A program made the position numbers and the translations under genes. Shown piece by piece: positions 15,140 through 24,235 of a stretch of 64,000 nt of DNA. The DNA comes from Actinomadura rayongensis (GTDB lineage Bacteria; Actinomycetota; Actinomycetes; Streptosporangiales; Streptosporangiaceae), in assembly GCF_009831215.1 (NCBI RefSeq), contig NZ_WUTW01000001.1, positions 806,001 through 870,000 on the forward strand. Reading direction: 5' to 3'. The notes under the pieces were generated by a model, which was not told the origin of the DNA, did no database searches, and was given only the letters and a program-made list of their open reading frames with translations. Numbering within the stretch: position 1 is the stretch's first letter; every line of letters starts with the position of its first letter.

Positions 15140-18100
15140 GCGGGCGTCCATCCCGAGGTCGGGCCGAAGTAGCGGGAGTCGGACCGGGGGACGTGGATGC
15201 CGCCCGGCGTCTTGAAGATGTGCGCGCCGCGCCCGCCCTCGATGGGCACCAGCGCGGACTTCGGCACCTGCGCCTCCATCACGTACTCCGACTTCTCCCT
15301 CGTGATGCCGAGCTTGCTCTTGAACGCGCCGGGCTCGGTGAGGTCGGCCGGGCTCTTGGTCGTCCAGAACGGCCCGGGGCCGTGCTTGGACGCGCCCTCG
15401 CGCACGTGGTACGGGTCCGAGCTGCTGATGCCGTTGTACCCCTTCTTGTCGGTGTAGTGGTACACCGTGACCTTCTCCTCGCCGCCGTCCTGCCCGCCCT
15501 TGAGGCCGAGCGGGTCGAGCCAGGTCAGCGGGTTCGGGACGTAGGCGTGCGGGTTCAGCGCGGCGGCGAGGCCGAGCGGGTCGGCGCTGAGGTAGTTCCC
15601 GCCCTCGGGGTCGTAGTAGCGGTGGTGGTTGTAGTTCAGCCCGCTCTCGGCGTCGTGGTACTGGCCGGGGAAGCGGAGCGGGCAGTCGTCGCCGCCGGAC
15701 GCGCCCGCGCCCCACAGCGTCGTGCGCGGCGCCCCGGCGACGGCCCCGGCGGGGTCGACGAGTTCGGCGGGCGTCCCGACGGCGTCGGCGACGATCGCGC
15801 GGAACCGCTTGTCCACCCACTGCTGCGGCGCGTCGCGGGCCGGGCTCCGGTCGGTCTGGGCGAGCGGCGCGAAGCTCGCCGGGTCGTGCTCCCAGACCGT
15901 CCCGGAGCGCAGATAGGCCCCGTGCTCGGGCGACCAGACCTGGCGGACCTGCTCGGCGACGACCAGGCCGTCCCAGACGAAGTCGGTGCGCTCCTCGACG
16001 CCGGCCCCGTCCGGGGTGAGGCGCTCCTTGCGGACGCGGCGGCCGAGCGCGTCGTAGCGGTAGCGCCAGCGGCGGCCGTCCGGGGTGGTGACGCCGGTGA
16101 GCCGGTCGGCGGAGTCCCAGGTGAACCGCCAGGTCAGCGGCTTGCCGGAGAGGCGGGCGCGCTGGCGGAGCGTGACGCGGCCGTGCGCGTCGTGCTCGTA
16201 GCGGACGCTCCCGGCGCGGCGCAGCAGCGTCCCGGCGTGCTCGCGCTCGCCGCCGTCGCCGCCGGGGATCTCGGCGCGGGCGATGTTGCCGAGGCCGTCG
16301 TAGGCGTAGCGCTCGGTTCCGGCGCGGCCCTGGACGGCCGTGACGCGGTCCAGCGCGTCGAGCGCGAAGCTCCGGTCGCCGGTGAGGCGGTCGTGGACGG
16401 CGCCGACCGTGCCCGTGGGCCGCCGCGTGTAGGCCCGGTGCTGGAGCAGGCGCGGTTCGGCCGGGCCGTTGGCGCCCCAGAGCGTCTGCGCGGCGAGCCA
16501 GCCGCCGTCGTCCCACTGCTGGGTGAGGATCGCGCCCGCGCCGAGGTCGCGGCGCACCTCGCGGCCCGCCGCGTCGTAGTGGAAGCGCAGCGCGCCGCCC
16601 GCCGCGTCGAGCCGGACGGGACGGCCCGCCGCGTCGAACGTCCACGCGCTGCGCGACCCGCCCGGCAGCTGCCGCGCGATCCGCCGTCCGGCCGGGTCGT
16701 AGGCGCTGCGGACGGCGTGCCCGTCGCAGGTCTCGGCCACCACGCGGCCGAGCGCGTCCCGCTCGAACCGGACGTCGGCGTCGGCGTTCGCCGCGCGGAC
16801 GAGGTAGCCCGCCGGGTCGTAGGCGAACGTCGCGACGCCCTCGGGCGCGTGCTCCTCGACCACGTCGCCGAGCGCGTTCCGGACGAACCGGATCGTCTCC
16901 CCGAGCGCGTTCGTCCGGGCCGTGAGCTGACCGGCGACGTCGTACTCGGACGTGACCGTGCGGCCGTTGAAGTCCGTCTCGGCCACGATGTCGCCCGCCG
17001 CGTCGCGCGTGTACCGCCAGGTCCGGCCGTCCGGCGCGGTGACCTCGGTGATCCGCAGCTCGGCGTCGTAGGCGAACGTCGTGCGCGCCCCGGACGGGTC
17101 GGTCTGCGCGACCGGTGTGCCGAACGGGCCGTACTCGGTGACGGTCGTGCGGCCCTCGGCGTCGGTGTAGCCGGTGACATTGCCCTCGGCGTCGTACGTC
17201 CACCGCTCGGTCGCGCCGTCCGGGCCGCGCCGCCACGCCGCGCCGTGCGCCCGCGTCCAGCCGTAGCGGGTCTCGCGGCCGAGCGGGTCGGTCTCGGTCT
17301 CCGGGCGGCCGAGCGGGTCGTAGGACGTGCGGCGTTCGGCGCCGTCCGGGCCGGTCACCGCGACGGGCAGGCCCGCCGCGTCGCAGCGGACGAGCGTCAC
17401 GTTGCCCAGCGGATCGGTCAGGCGCGCCACATTGCCGCGCTCGTCACGTTCGGCCCGCGTCGTGGCACCGGCCGGATCGGTCACCGCGACGACATTGCCG
17501 CGCTCGTCGTACGCGCGCCGCCACACCGCGCCGCCCGGTTCGGTCACCTCGACCGGCAGGTTCAGGTCGTTGTAGACGGCGGTCATCGTCGCGCCGTCCG
17601 GCCGGGTCACCGACGTGAGGTTGCCGCGGTCGTCGTAGCCGAACCGGGTCGTGCGGCCGAGCGCGTCGGTGCGCGCGGTGAGGCGGTCCAGGCCGTCCCA
17701 CTCCGACCGGATCGTCCCGCCGCGCGGGCCCGTCTCGGCGACGACGCGCAGCGCCTCGTCGTACCGGTACGTCGTGGCGTGCCCGAGCGCGTCGGTGACG
17801 ACGGTCTCGCCGGGGGAGTAGGCCAGCCGGACGTCCAGGAACCCGCCCGTGCCGGACGCGGCGACCGCGCGGTCGCCGTCGTACTCGTAGCGGTAGTGGT
17901 GGCCGAGGCGGTCGTCCCAGCGGGTGAGGCGGTGCTCGTCGTCGTAGGCGAACCGCAGCGGCAGGCCGGACTCGTCGATCACCTCGGCGAGCAGCCCGGC
18001 CGCGTCGTAGCGGTAGCGGGCGAGCGTGATCTCCTCCGGCCCGCAGATCAGGCGCAGCGCGGTGATGCGCCGGTCGTCCGGACGGTCGGCGTCCACCGGC

Positions 18101-18819
18101 GCGGTATCGACGGCGATGGCATAGCCGCCCGAGTGCCGGATCTCGGTGAGGACGCCGTCCGCGCGGACCAGGTCCACCCGGTTGCCGTTGCGGTCGGTGA
18201 CGGCCGTCAGCGGCAGCGCCGACCAGCCGTGCTCCGCGCCCGGCGCGGGGAAGTGCAGCGTGCGGCCCGTGCGCGGATCGGTCAGCGTGTATCCGCCGGA
18301 CGACGTGAGCGTCAGCGGCCACTGCGGGCCCTCCGCCGGGCGGAACTCGATGTTCGGCAGCAGCGCCTGCGGATAACGCAGGATCATTCCATCGGCGGCC
18401 AGGAACGTCACGCCGTCGGCGTCCGGTTCGAGCCGCTGGTCCAGCGTGGACGCCCACGAGACGCCGAACAGCCCGCCGTCGCGGTACCGGGACAGGTGGG
18501 AGCGTTCCACCTCGAACGGGAGCGCTCCGGGCAGCGTCACGTCGGTCTGCGTGAACAGGACCTCGCCGGTGACGACGTCGATCGGGTCCTTCGTCGTCGT
18601 CCGGCTCTGCCGGTCGCGCGCCGTCTCCCGGCCGCCCTGCCGCCGCCGCTGCGGCGTCTCCTGCCCGCCCTTGCGCTTCGGCCGGCCCGGTCCGCCGCCG
18701 CCCCGCTTCGCGCCCTTCGGCGCGCGGAACGACCGCTCGGCCATCTTCCCGAAGATGCCGCCCGCGGCCTTCCCGCCGCCGCGAGGCCGCGTGCCGGTGC
18801 CGCCGCGCCGCCGTGCCAT
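15136..18819 (-). CDS. Rhs/YD-repeat polymorphic toxin with C-terminal HYD1-like ADP-ribosyltransferase domain
   Basis: Predicted 1227 residues. The first 70 or so are basic and Gly/Arg/Lys-rich, with no signal peptide, PAAR or WXG region. A DUF6531-type segment follows (DPIDVVTGEVLFTQTDVTLP), then more than ten YD repeats such as TRFGYDDRGNLTSVTRPDG. The Rhs core end (YHDAESGLNYNHHRYYDPEG, then YLSADPLGLA) closes the shell at about 1100. The last 110-120 residues are the variable toxin. It opens VTVYHYTDKKGYNGI, matching the H-Y-T/D start of HYD1-type ADP-ribosyltransferases. GAGGGGAG precedes the chosen ATG. The delivery route is not evident. Confidence 0.85.
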   Translation of the reverse strand: MARRRGGTGTRPRGGGKAAGGIFGKMAERSFRAPKGAKRGGGGPGRPKRKGGQETPQRRRQGGRETARDRQSRTTTKDPIDVVTGEVLFTQTDVTLPGALPFEVERSHLSRYRDGGLFGVSWASTLDQRLEPDADGVTFLAADGMILRYPQALLPNIEFRPAEGPQWPLTLTSSGGYTLTDPRTGRTLHFPAPGAEHGWSALPLTAVTDRNGNRVDLVRADGVLTEIRHSGGYAIAVDTAPVDADRPDDRRITALRLICGPEEITLARYRYDAAGLLAEVIDESGLPLRFAYDDEHRLTRWDDRLGHHYRYEYDGDRAVAASGTGGFLDVRLAYSPGETVVTDALGHATTYRYDEALRVVAETGPRGGTIRSEWDGLDRLTARTDALGRTTRFGYDDRGNLTSVTRPDGATMTAVYNDLNLPVEVTEPGGAVWRRAYDERGNVVAVTDPAGATTRAERDERGNVARLTDPLGNVTLVRCDAAGLPVAVTGPDGAERRTSYDPLGRPETETDPLGRETRYGWTRAHGAAWRRGPDGATERWTYDAEGNVTGYTDAEGRTTVTEYGPFGTPVAQTDPSGARTTFAYDAELRITEVTAPDGRTWRYTRDAAGDIVAETDFNGRTVTSEYDVAGQLTARTNALGETIRFVRNALGDVVEEHAPEGVATFAYDPAGYLVRAANADADVRFERDALGRVVAETCDGHAVRSAYDPAGRRIARQLPGGSRSAWTFDAAGRPVRLDAAGGALRFHYDAAGREVRRDLGAGAILTQQWDDGGWLAAQTLWGANGPAEPRLLQHRAYTRRPTGTVGAVHDRLTGDRSFALDALDRVTAVQGRAGTERYAYDGLGNIARAEIPGGDGGEREHAGTLLRRAGSVRYEHDAHGRVTLRQRARLSGKPLTWRFTWDSADRLTGVTTPDGRRWRYRYDALGRRVRKERLTPDGAGVEERTDFVWDGLVVAEQVRQVWSPEHGAYLRSGTVWEHDPASFAPLAQTDRSPARDAPQQWVDKRFRAIVADAVGTPAELVDPAGAVAGAPRTTLWGAGASGGDDCPLRFPGQYHDAESGLNYNHHRYYDPEGGNYLSADPLGLAAALNPHAYVPNPLTWLDPLGLKGGQDGGEEKVTVYHYTDKKGYNGISSSDPYHVREGASKHGPGPFWTTKSPADLTEPGAFKSKLGITREKSEYVMEAQVPKSALVPIEGGRGAHIFKTPGGIHVPRSDSRYFGPTSGWTPA

Positions 18820-18913
18820 CCGTGCTCCCCTCGTCCGCCGCCGGATTCTAACGTGACCGAAACGTGACGCGGAGCCGACCAATCCGGGAGCCGCGCGGCT
18901 CCGAATCCCCTGC

Positions 18914-20428
18914 ATGACCCACCAGGGAAGCCGCGTCGCCGCGCTGACGGCGGGACTCGTCGCCGGGGCCGCCGGGCTCGGCGCCGCGCAGCTCGCCGCC
19001 GCGTTCGTCCGGCCGCAGTCCGCGCCGCTCATCGCGCTCGGCGGCGCCGGGATCGACCGGACGCCCGAATGGCTCAAGCACTGGGCCATCCGGCAGTTCG
19101 GGACGCACGACAAGCAGGTGCTGCTCGGCTCGATGCTCGTCGGCGCCGGGATCGTCGCGGCGCTGCTCGGGCTGCTCGCGCGGACGCGTCCCCGGCTCGC
19201 CGGCGCGCTGCTCGGCACGCTGGCGGTCGCGGGGGCCGCCGCCGCGCTGACGCGGCCGGACGCCGGGCCGGTGGACGCGCTGCCGGTCCTGCTCGGCGCG
19301 GCGACGGCCGCCGGAGTCGTCGCCGTCCTGCTCCCGGCCGCCGCGCGCGCGGCGCCGGGGGACCGCCGGTCCTTCCTCGCGCTCGCGGGCGGCGCCGCCG
19401 CGCTCGCGGCCGGGAGCACGCTGCTCGGACGGTCGCTCGCGGGCCGCAAGAGCGTCGCCAAGGCGCGCGCCGCGACCCGGCTGCCCGCCCCCGCCCGGCC
19501 CGCGCCGCCGCTGCCCAAGGCCGCCGACCTGCGGATCCGCGGGCTCACCCCGTTCACCACCCCGAACCGGGACTTCTACCGCGTGGACACCGCGCTCGTC
19601 GTGCCGCAGGTCGACCCGGCCGACTGGAAACTGCGGGTCCACGGCCTCGTGGACCGTCCGCTGGAGATCACCTTCGACGAGCTGCTGCGGCGCCCGCTGC
19701 TCGAAGCGGACGTCACGCTGACCTGCGTCTCCAACGAGGTCGGCGGCGAGTACGCGGGCAACGCGCGCTGGCTCGGCGCGTCCCTGGCCGACCTGCTGCG
19801 CGAGGCGCGGGTGAGGTCCGGCGCGGACCAGGTGTTCAGCCGGTCCGCCGACGGGTTCACCGTCAGCACCCCGCTCGACGCGCTCATGGACGGCCGGGAC
19901 GCGCTGCTCGCCGTCGCGATGAACGGCGCGCCGCTGCCCGTCGGGCACGGCTTCCCCGCCCGCATGGTCGTCCCCGGCCTGTACGGCTACGTCTCGGCGA
20001 CCAAGTGGGTCGTGGACCTCAAGGTGTCCCGGTTCACCGACGACCGGGCGTACTGGACCGAGCGCGGCTGGGCCGACCACGGGACCGTCCGGACGATGGC
20101 GCGGATCGACCTGCCGCGTCCGTCCGCCGACGTGAAGGCGGGCCGGATCGTCGTCGCGGGCGTCGCGTGGGCGCAGCACCGGGGGATCTCGGCCGTCCAG
20201 GTCCGCGTGGACGACGGCCCCTGGCGGACGGCGCAGCTCGCGCCCGTCCCGAACACCGATACCTGGCGGCAGTGGGTCCTCGAATGGGACGCCGTCCCCG
20301 GACGGCACCGCATCGAGGCCCGCGCCGTGGACGGCACCGGAGCCGTCCAGTCCGGAGATAACGCCGACCCGTTCCCCAACGGGGCGACGGGCTGGCACCA
20401 GACCACCGTCACCGTTCACCGAAACTAG
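18914..20428 (+). CDS. Membrane-anchored molybdopterin-dependent (sulfite oxidase-like) oxidoreductase
   Basis: A 504-residue protein. Four or so N-terminal hydrophobic segments (about 1-180) anchor it. A SUOX-type molybdopterin domain follows, starting at FTTPNRDFYRVDTALVVPQV, with the Mo-ligand cysteine in LTCVSNEVGG (about 272). A C-terminal Ig-like dimerisation domain is present (IVVAGVAWAQHRGISAVQVR). The catalytic domain probably faces the outside. It is followed after 8 bases by the lipoprotein, SigK and RskA genes, and I expect it to belong to the SigK regulon. Whether the substrate is sulfite, methionine sulfoxide or another oxide is unknown. Confidence 0.88.
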   Translation: MTHQGSRVAALTAGLVAGAAGLGAAQLAAAFVRPQSAPLIALGGAGIDRTPEWLKHWAIRQFGTHDKQVLLGSMLVGAGIVAALLGLLARTRPRLAGALLGTLAVAGAAAALTRPDAGPVDALPVLLGAATAAGVVAVLLPAAARAAPGDRRSFLALAGGAAALAAGSTLLGRSLAGRKSVAKARAATRLPAPARPAPPLPKAADLRIRGLTPFTTPNRDFYRVDTALVVPQVDPADWKLRVHGLVDRPLEITFDELLRRPLLEADVTLTCVSNEVGGEYAGNARWLGASLADLLREARVRSGADQVFSRSADGFTVSTPLDALMDGRDALLAVAMNGAPLPVGHGFPARMVVPGLYGYVSATKWVVDLKVSRFTDDRAYWTERGWADHGTVRTMARIDLPRPSADVKAGRIVVAGVAWAQHRGISAVQVRVDDGPWRTAQLAPVPNTDTWRQWVLEWDAVPGRHRIEARAVDGTGAVQSGDNADPFPNGATGWHQTTVTVHRN

Positions 20429-20436
20429 GAGACACA

Positions 20437-20700
20437 ATGAAGTACGGCATCGTCGCGCTGGTCCTCGGCCTGTCCGTCAGCCTCACGGCCTGCGGCAGCG
20501 ACGACGGCGACGCGAAGACGGGCGGCACCGTGAGCCCTTCGGGCAGCCCGTCGATGAGCCATTCGCCGATGACGGACCACTCGATGACCCCGATGAAGAG
20601 CGGTGACCCCATGAAGAGCCACGAGCCCATGAAGAGCGGGGACCCGATGAAGAGCCACGAGCCGATGGAGGGCCACAGCATGGAGCCCGGCGGCAAGTGA
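20437..20700 (+). CDS. Small Met/His-rich lipoprotein
   Basis: An 87-residue protein with a signal peptide and lipobox LTAC, so it should be lipid-anchored outside the cell. The mature part has no fold-like region. It is built of short repeats of the type PMKSGDPMKSHEPMKS and is rich in Met and His, a composition seen in periplasmic copper-binding segments. AGGAG precedes the ATG. It overlaps sigK by GTGA. In comparable loci I remember a fasciclin-domain (MPT83-like) lipoprotein here, so this looks like a replacement or a much reduced form. Copper binding is an inference from composition. Confidence 0.75.
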   Translation: MKYGIVALVLGLSVSLTACGSDDGDAKTGGTVSPSGSPSMSHSPMTDHSMTPMKSGDPMKSHEPMKSGDPMKSHEPMEGHSMEPGGK

Positions 20701-21281
20701 GACCGTCGCCCGCCGCGTCCCCGCGCCGCCCCGGCGGCGCGGGGGACCCGGCCGCGCTCCTCGCGCGCACCGCGCGCGGGGACGAGGACGCCTTCGCGCA
20801 GCTCTACGACCTCGTCTCCGGGCCGGTCTACGGGCTCGTCCTGCGGGTCGTGCGCGACCCCGCGCAGGCCGAGGAGGTCGCGCAGGAGGTGCTGGTCGAG
20901 GTGTGGCGCACCGCCGCCCGCTACGACGCCGAGCGGGGCGGCGCCCTGGCGTGGATCATGACGCTGGCGCACCGCCGCGCCGTGGACCGCGTCCGCTCCG
21001 CGCAGGCCGCCGCCGACCGGGAGGAACGCGCCCACCGCGCGGACGGCCCCGCGTTCGACGCCGTCAGCGAGGAGGTCGAAGGACGGCTGGAGCGCGAACG
21101 CGTCCGCCGCTGCCTGGACGGGCTCACCGAGATCCAGCGCGAGTCCGTCACGCTCGCCTACTACGGCGGGCATACGTACCGCGAGGTCGCCGAACTGCTC
21201 GGGACGTCCCTCGGTACCGTGAAGACGAGAATGCGCGACGGCCTGATCCGGCTGCGCGACTGCCTGGGAGCGGGATCATGA
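20697..21281 (+). CDS. sigK: ECF RNA polymerase sigma factor, SigK type
   Basis: A 194-residue ECF sigma factor. Region 2 has FAQLYDLVSGPVYGLVLRVV and AEEVAQEVLVEVW. Region 4 has LTEIQRESVTLAYYGGHTYR followed by LLGTSLGTVKTRMRDGL, the helix-turn-helix for -35 recognition. It resembles SigK, which in mycobacteria drives secreted and redox-related genes. The GTG start overlaps the lipoprotein stop, and the end overlaps rskA, so sigma and anti-sigma are made together. Confidence 0.88.
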   Translation: MRPSPAASPRRPGGAGDPAALLARTARGDEDAFAQLYDLVSGPVYGLVLRVVRDPAQAEEVAQEVLVEVWRTAARYDAERGGALAWIMTLAHRRAVDRVRSAQAAADREERAHRADGPAFDAVSEEVEGRLERERVRRCLDGLTEIQRESVTLAYYGGHTYREVAELLGTSLGTVKTRMRDGLIRLRDCLGAGS

Positions 21282-21985
21282 CCGACGCCGTCCACGGGCT
21301 CGCCGGCCCGTACGCTCTGGACGCGCTCGGACCCGACGAGCGCCGCGACTTCGAACGCCACCTCGACGGGTGCGCCGTGTGCGCCGCCGAGGTCGGGGAG
21401 CTGGCGGCGACCGCCGCGCGGCTCGGCGCCGCCGCCGCGCGTCCGGCGCCCCCCGCGCTGCGCGACCGCGTCCTCGCCGAGGCCGCCCGCACCCGGCAGG
21501 CCCCGCCGCGCCTGCCCGCCGCCCGCGCGCGGCGGCTGCGGCGGATCGTCCCGGCGCTCGCGGCGGCGGCGTGCCTCGTCCTCGCGACCGGGCTCGGCGT
21601 CGGCTGGTACCAGGCCGACCGGCGCGCGGAGCACGCCGAGGCCAGTTCGCACATGATGGCCGACATGATGTCCGCGCCGGACGCCCGGACGGTCGCCGGA
21701 TCGGTCACGACGGGCGGGCACGGCATGGTCGTGGTGTCCCGCGACCGGGACGCGGCCGTCGTCATGCTCAGCGGCCTGGACAAGGCCCCCGCCGGACGCA
21801 CCTACGCCGTGTGGCTCATGGGCGACGGCGCGCCCCGTCCGGCCGGGCGGATGCGCGTCGCCGACAAGCCCGCGATGATCCACGGCCTCGGCCGCGCCAC
21901 CGGCATCGGCGTCACCGTCGAGCCGATGGACGGGTCCGCCGAGCCCGCCGGACCGGAGATCTTCACGGCTCACTGGACGGGCTGA
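21278..21985 (+). CDS. rskA: Anti-sigma-K factor
   Basis: A 235-residue, single-pass membrane anti-sigma factor. The cytosolic N-terminus has a zinc-finger-like [12 protein letters not shown] (about 28-39), and a helix at about 95-115 crosses the membrane. The outer RskA domain contains [20 protein letters not shown]. The outside part also has Met/His clusters ([10 protein letters not shown]), echoing the Met/His-rich lipoprotein of the same operon. It overlaps sigK by ATGA. Proteolysis of RskA would release SigK. Confidence 0.9.
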   Translation: MTDAVHGLAGPYALDALGPDERRDFERHLDGCAVCAAEVGELAATAARLGAAAARPAPPALRDRVLAEAARTRQAPPRLPAARARRLRRIVPALAAAACLVLATGLGVGWYQADRRAEHAEASSHMMADMMSAPDARTVAGSVTTGGHGMVVVSRDRDAAVVMLSGLDKAPAGRTYAVWLMGDGAPRPAGRMRVADKPAMIHGLGRATGIGVTVEPMDGSAEPAGPEIFTAHWTG

Positions 21986-21986
21986 G

Positions 21987-22592
21987 CTACTTCGTCCGGC
22001 GGTCCACGACGGGCACCGCGTGGCGGCGGCGGATCTCCTTGACGACGTCGGGGAGCGTCGCGTCCCAGCGCGGGCCGACGGGCACGCACCAGCGCAGCGC
22101 CTCGGCGGCGCCGTCGGGGAGCCGGTCGGCCGGGACGTCCGGGAGCGTCAGCACGACCAGCCGGTTGCGCTCGGCCGTGCGGACCATGTCCACCATGGCC
22201 TCCGTCGGCAGGAACACGAGGAAGTCCTGCCGTCCCTTGCGGGTGCCGTCCACGCCGCGCCGCAGCGCCCCGACGGCCTGGACCCGCGACCATTCCAGCG
22301 TCGCGCCGCGCGCGGCGGGCAGCGGCCAGCGCGCCGGACGACGCACGCCCGCGTCGTCCACCACGAGGACCGGACGGCGCGACAGCATCCGCCCGAGCGC
22401 CACCGCCAGCCCCGCGCCGAACAGCACGATGCCGAGCGCGCCGAGGACCGCGAACACCGCGCCGCCGAGCCCGAACCCGCGCAGCACCCCGCCGGTGATG
22501 AACCCCGCCGACGCCAGCAGCAGGATCAGGCAGGACACCGCCTGCGCGGCGGCCCGCCACGTCGGCCGCGCCCGTACGGCGAACGGCTCCAT
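21987..22592 (-). CDS. Hypothetical two-helix membrane protein
   Basis: Predicted 201 residues with two adjacent membrane helices (about 20-75) and a C-terminal soluble part ([20 protein letters not shown] and on) that resembles bacterial PH-like domains. I chose ATG 22592 because GGGGGTG lies just upstream; an ATG 21 bases earlier is possible. It is convergent with rskA, whose stop is one base away. The promoter side consists of two copies of a 36-bp repeat. No function assigned. Confidence 0.65.
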   Translation of the reverse strand: MEPFAVRARPTWRAAAQAVSCLILLLASAGFITGGVLRGFGLGGAVFAVLGALGIVLFGAGLAVALGRMLSRRPVLVVDDAGVRRPARWPLPAARGATLEWSRVQAVGALRRGVDGTRKGRQDFLVFLPTEAMVDMVRTAERNRLVVLTLPDVPADRLPDGAAEALRWCVPVGPRWDATLPDVVKEIRRRHAVPVVDRRTK

Positions 22593-22597
22593 GCTGT

Positions 22598-22671
22598 GCT
22601 CACCCCCGACCAACCAACCCCGACCGACCTCCCGGGCTCACCCCCGACCAACCAACCCCGACCGACCTCCC
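22598..22671. repeat. Tandem 36-bp direct repeat (2 copies, 38-bp period)
   Basis: Bases 22598-22633 and 22636-22671 are identical by eye, separated by GG. The unit contains CCAACCAACCCCGACCGACC on the plus strand. Reading on the minus strand, each copy carries GGGAGG and ends in GGGGGTGAGC, so the repeats duplicate the ribosome-site region of the downstream membrane-protein gene. The last base of copy 2 is the first base of the O-methyltransferase stop triplet. Confidence 0.85.
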
Positions 22672-23336
22672 TAGCGCCTCTTGACCGCGCAGAGCAGCCC
22701 GTCGCCGACCGGGAGCAGCAGCGGCACCAGGCGTTCGTCCTCCCGGACGGCCTGGACCACCTCGCGTATCGCGCGGGTGTCGCTGTCGCGGCACGTGGGG
22801 TCCGCCACACGGTGGTGCCACAGCGCGTTGTCGAACGCCACCACCCCGCCCGGACGCAGCAGCCGCAGCGCCGCCTCCAGGTACTCGGGGTACTCCTGCT
22901 TGACGGCGTCGCAGAAGACCATGTCGTAGGCGTTGTCGGTGAGCCGGGGCAGGACGTCCAGCGCCCGTCCGACGATCATCCGGGTGCGGGCCGTGCCGAG
23001 CCCCGCCTCCCGGTAGGCCAGCTTGGCGAGCCGCTGGTGCTCGTGGTCGACGTCGACGCTGGTCAGGACGGCGTCCTTGGCCATGCCGCGCAGCAGCCAG
23101 ATCCCCGAGACGCCGCAGCCGGAACCGACCTCGACGACCGTCCGGGCGCCGATCAGCGCGGCCAGGAACCGCAGCGCGGCGCCCCCGGCGGGGCCGATCG
23201 GGACCGCGCCGACCTCCGCGCCGCGGCGGCGGGCGGCGAGCAGCGCCTCGTCCTCGGCCGGGAAGTCCTCCACGTAGGCCAGCGTGGCGGAAAGGGCGTC
23301 GATGGCTGCCTCCTCGCGGGACCCCGCCTGGCTCAT
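22671..23336 (-). CDS. Class I O-methyltransferase (catechol/caffeoyl-CoA type)
   Basis: A 221-residue protein with [20 protein letters not shown] as the SAM loop, [11 protein letters not shown] binding the ribose, and [20 protein letters not shown], the metal-binding/catalytic Asp region of the COMT family. The start MSQAGSR fits the family length. It is divergent from sigE, a linkage I recall as conserved in actinomycetes (Rv1220c-Rv1221 in M. tuberculosis). Its substrate is unknown. Confidence 0.85.
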   Translation of the reverse strand: MSQAGSREEAAIDALSATLAYVEDFPAEDEALLAARRRGAEVGAVPIGPAGGAALRFLAALIGARTVVEVGSGCGVSGIWLLRGMAKDAVLTSVDVDHEHQRLAKLAYREAGLGTARTRMIVGRALDVLPRLTDNAYDMVFCDAVKQEYPEYLEAALRLLRPGGVVAFDNALWHHRVADPTCRDSDTRAIREVVQAVREDERLVPLLLPVGDGLLCAVKRR

Positions 23337-23361
23337 GCTGGAAAGACCATATCGCTGACCG

Positions 23362-23387
23362 GGAACCAAACGCCGGTACCGCGCGTT
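23362..23387 (+). promoter_or_regulatory. ECF-type (SigE/SigH-like) promoter upstream of sigE
   Basis: GGAAC (23362-23366), 17 bases, then CGTT (23384-23387) matches the GGAAC...CGTT consensus of stress ECF sigma factors. It points at sigE, 130 bases before its start, suggesting autoregulation or control by a SigH-like factor. Confidence 0.6.
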
Positions 23388-23519
23388 GGAGCGGGTGATG
23401 ACGTCGCCGGACGATCTTCCAGACGCCCGGCGGTGCGACAGCAGGAAACGCCCCAGCCCAGGCGCGACCGTGTCGTTCCAGACGACGGTGTTGGTCATCA
23501 GAGAGGAACACCCGGCATC

Positions 23520-24182
23520 ATGGGAGTGGCAGCACTGAGTTTCAAGGGCGCCGTGGGCGTGGCCCCCCGGCAGTCCGCCCGCGAGAACGCCCCCGAGGCC
23601 GAGTGGGCGCCGCCGTCCTGGGACGAGGTCGTCCGCGAGCACTCGGCGCGGGTGTACCGGCTGGCCTACCGCCTCACCGGCAACCAGCACGACGCCGAGG
23701 ACCTCACGCAGGAGGTCTTCGTCCGCGTATTCCGGTCGCTGTCGAACTACACGCCCGGCACGTTCGAGGGCTGGCTGCACCGCATCACGACGAACCTGTT
23801 CCTCGACGGCGCGCGCCGTCGGCAGCGGATCCGCTTCGAGGGCCTCGCCGAGGACGCCGCCGAGCGCCTCCAGGGCCGCGAGCCGACCCCGGCGCAGGCG
23901 TTCGACGACAGCAACTTCGACGCCGACGTGCAGGCCGCGCTGGACGCGCTCGCGCCCGAGTACCGGGCCGCCGTCGTCCTGTGCGACATCGAGGGGCTCT
24001 CCTACGAGGAGATCTCCGCGACGCTCGGCGTCAAGCTCGGCACCGTGCGCAGCCGCATCCACCGCGGGCGGGCGCAGCTCCGCGCCGCGCTGGAGCACCG
24101 CGCGCCGCGCCGTGCCGCACCGGCTGCCGTACCGGCCACCGCATCGGCCACCGCGCCGGACATCGAGGCCGCCGCGCACTGA
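23520..24182 (+). CDS. sigE: ECF RNA polymerase sigma factor, SigE type (envelope stress)
   Basis: Predicted 220 residues. Region 2: [20 protein letters not shown] and [20 protein letters not shown], the typical SigE pattern. Region 4: [20 protein letters not shown] and [19 protein letters not shown]. An Ala/Pro tail ends the protein. The ATG has AGAGAGGAA upstream. It is followed by its anti-sigma, an RseB-like protein and HtrA, forming a complete envelope-stress response set. The GGAAC-CGTT promoter in front supports autoregulation. Confidence 0.93.
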   Translation: MGVAALSFKGAVGVAPRQSARENAPEAEWAPPSWDEVVREHSARVYRLAYRLTGNQHDAEDLTQEVFVRVFRSLSNYTPGTFEGWLHRITTNLFLDGARRRQRIRFEGLAEDAAERLQGREPTPAQAFDDSNFDADVQAALDALAPEYRAAVVLCDIEGLSYEEISATLGVKLGTVRSRIHRGRAQLRAALEHRAPRRAAPAAVPATASATAPDIEAAAH

Positions 24183-24235
24183 CCCGCGCCCCGACCGATC
24201 TGCCCGATCCGCCTGCCCGATCGACTAGGAGCCAC

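Noticed and set aside
15193..18867. Plus-strand open frame of more than 1200 codons opposite the Rhs gene
   Set aside because: It is a mirror of the repetitive GC-rich rhs sequence, with Arg/Val/Ala/Asp-rich low-complexity translation and no family signal.
18820..19560. N-terminal extension of the Rhs protein upstream of 18819
   Set aside because: It would overlap the opposite-strand oxidoreductase gene, and a good ribosome site sits at the 18819 start.
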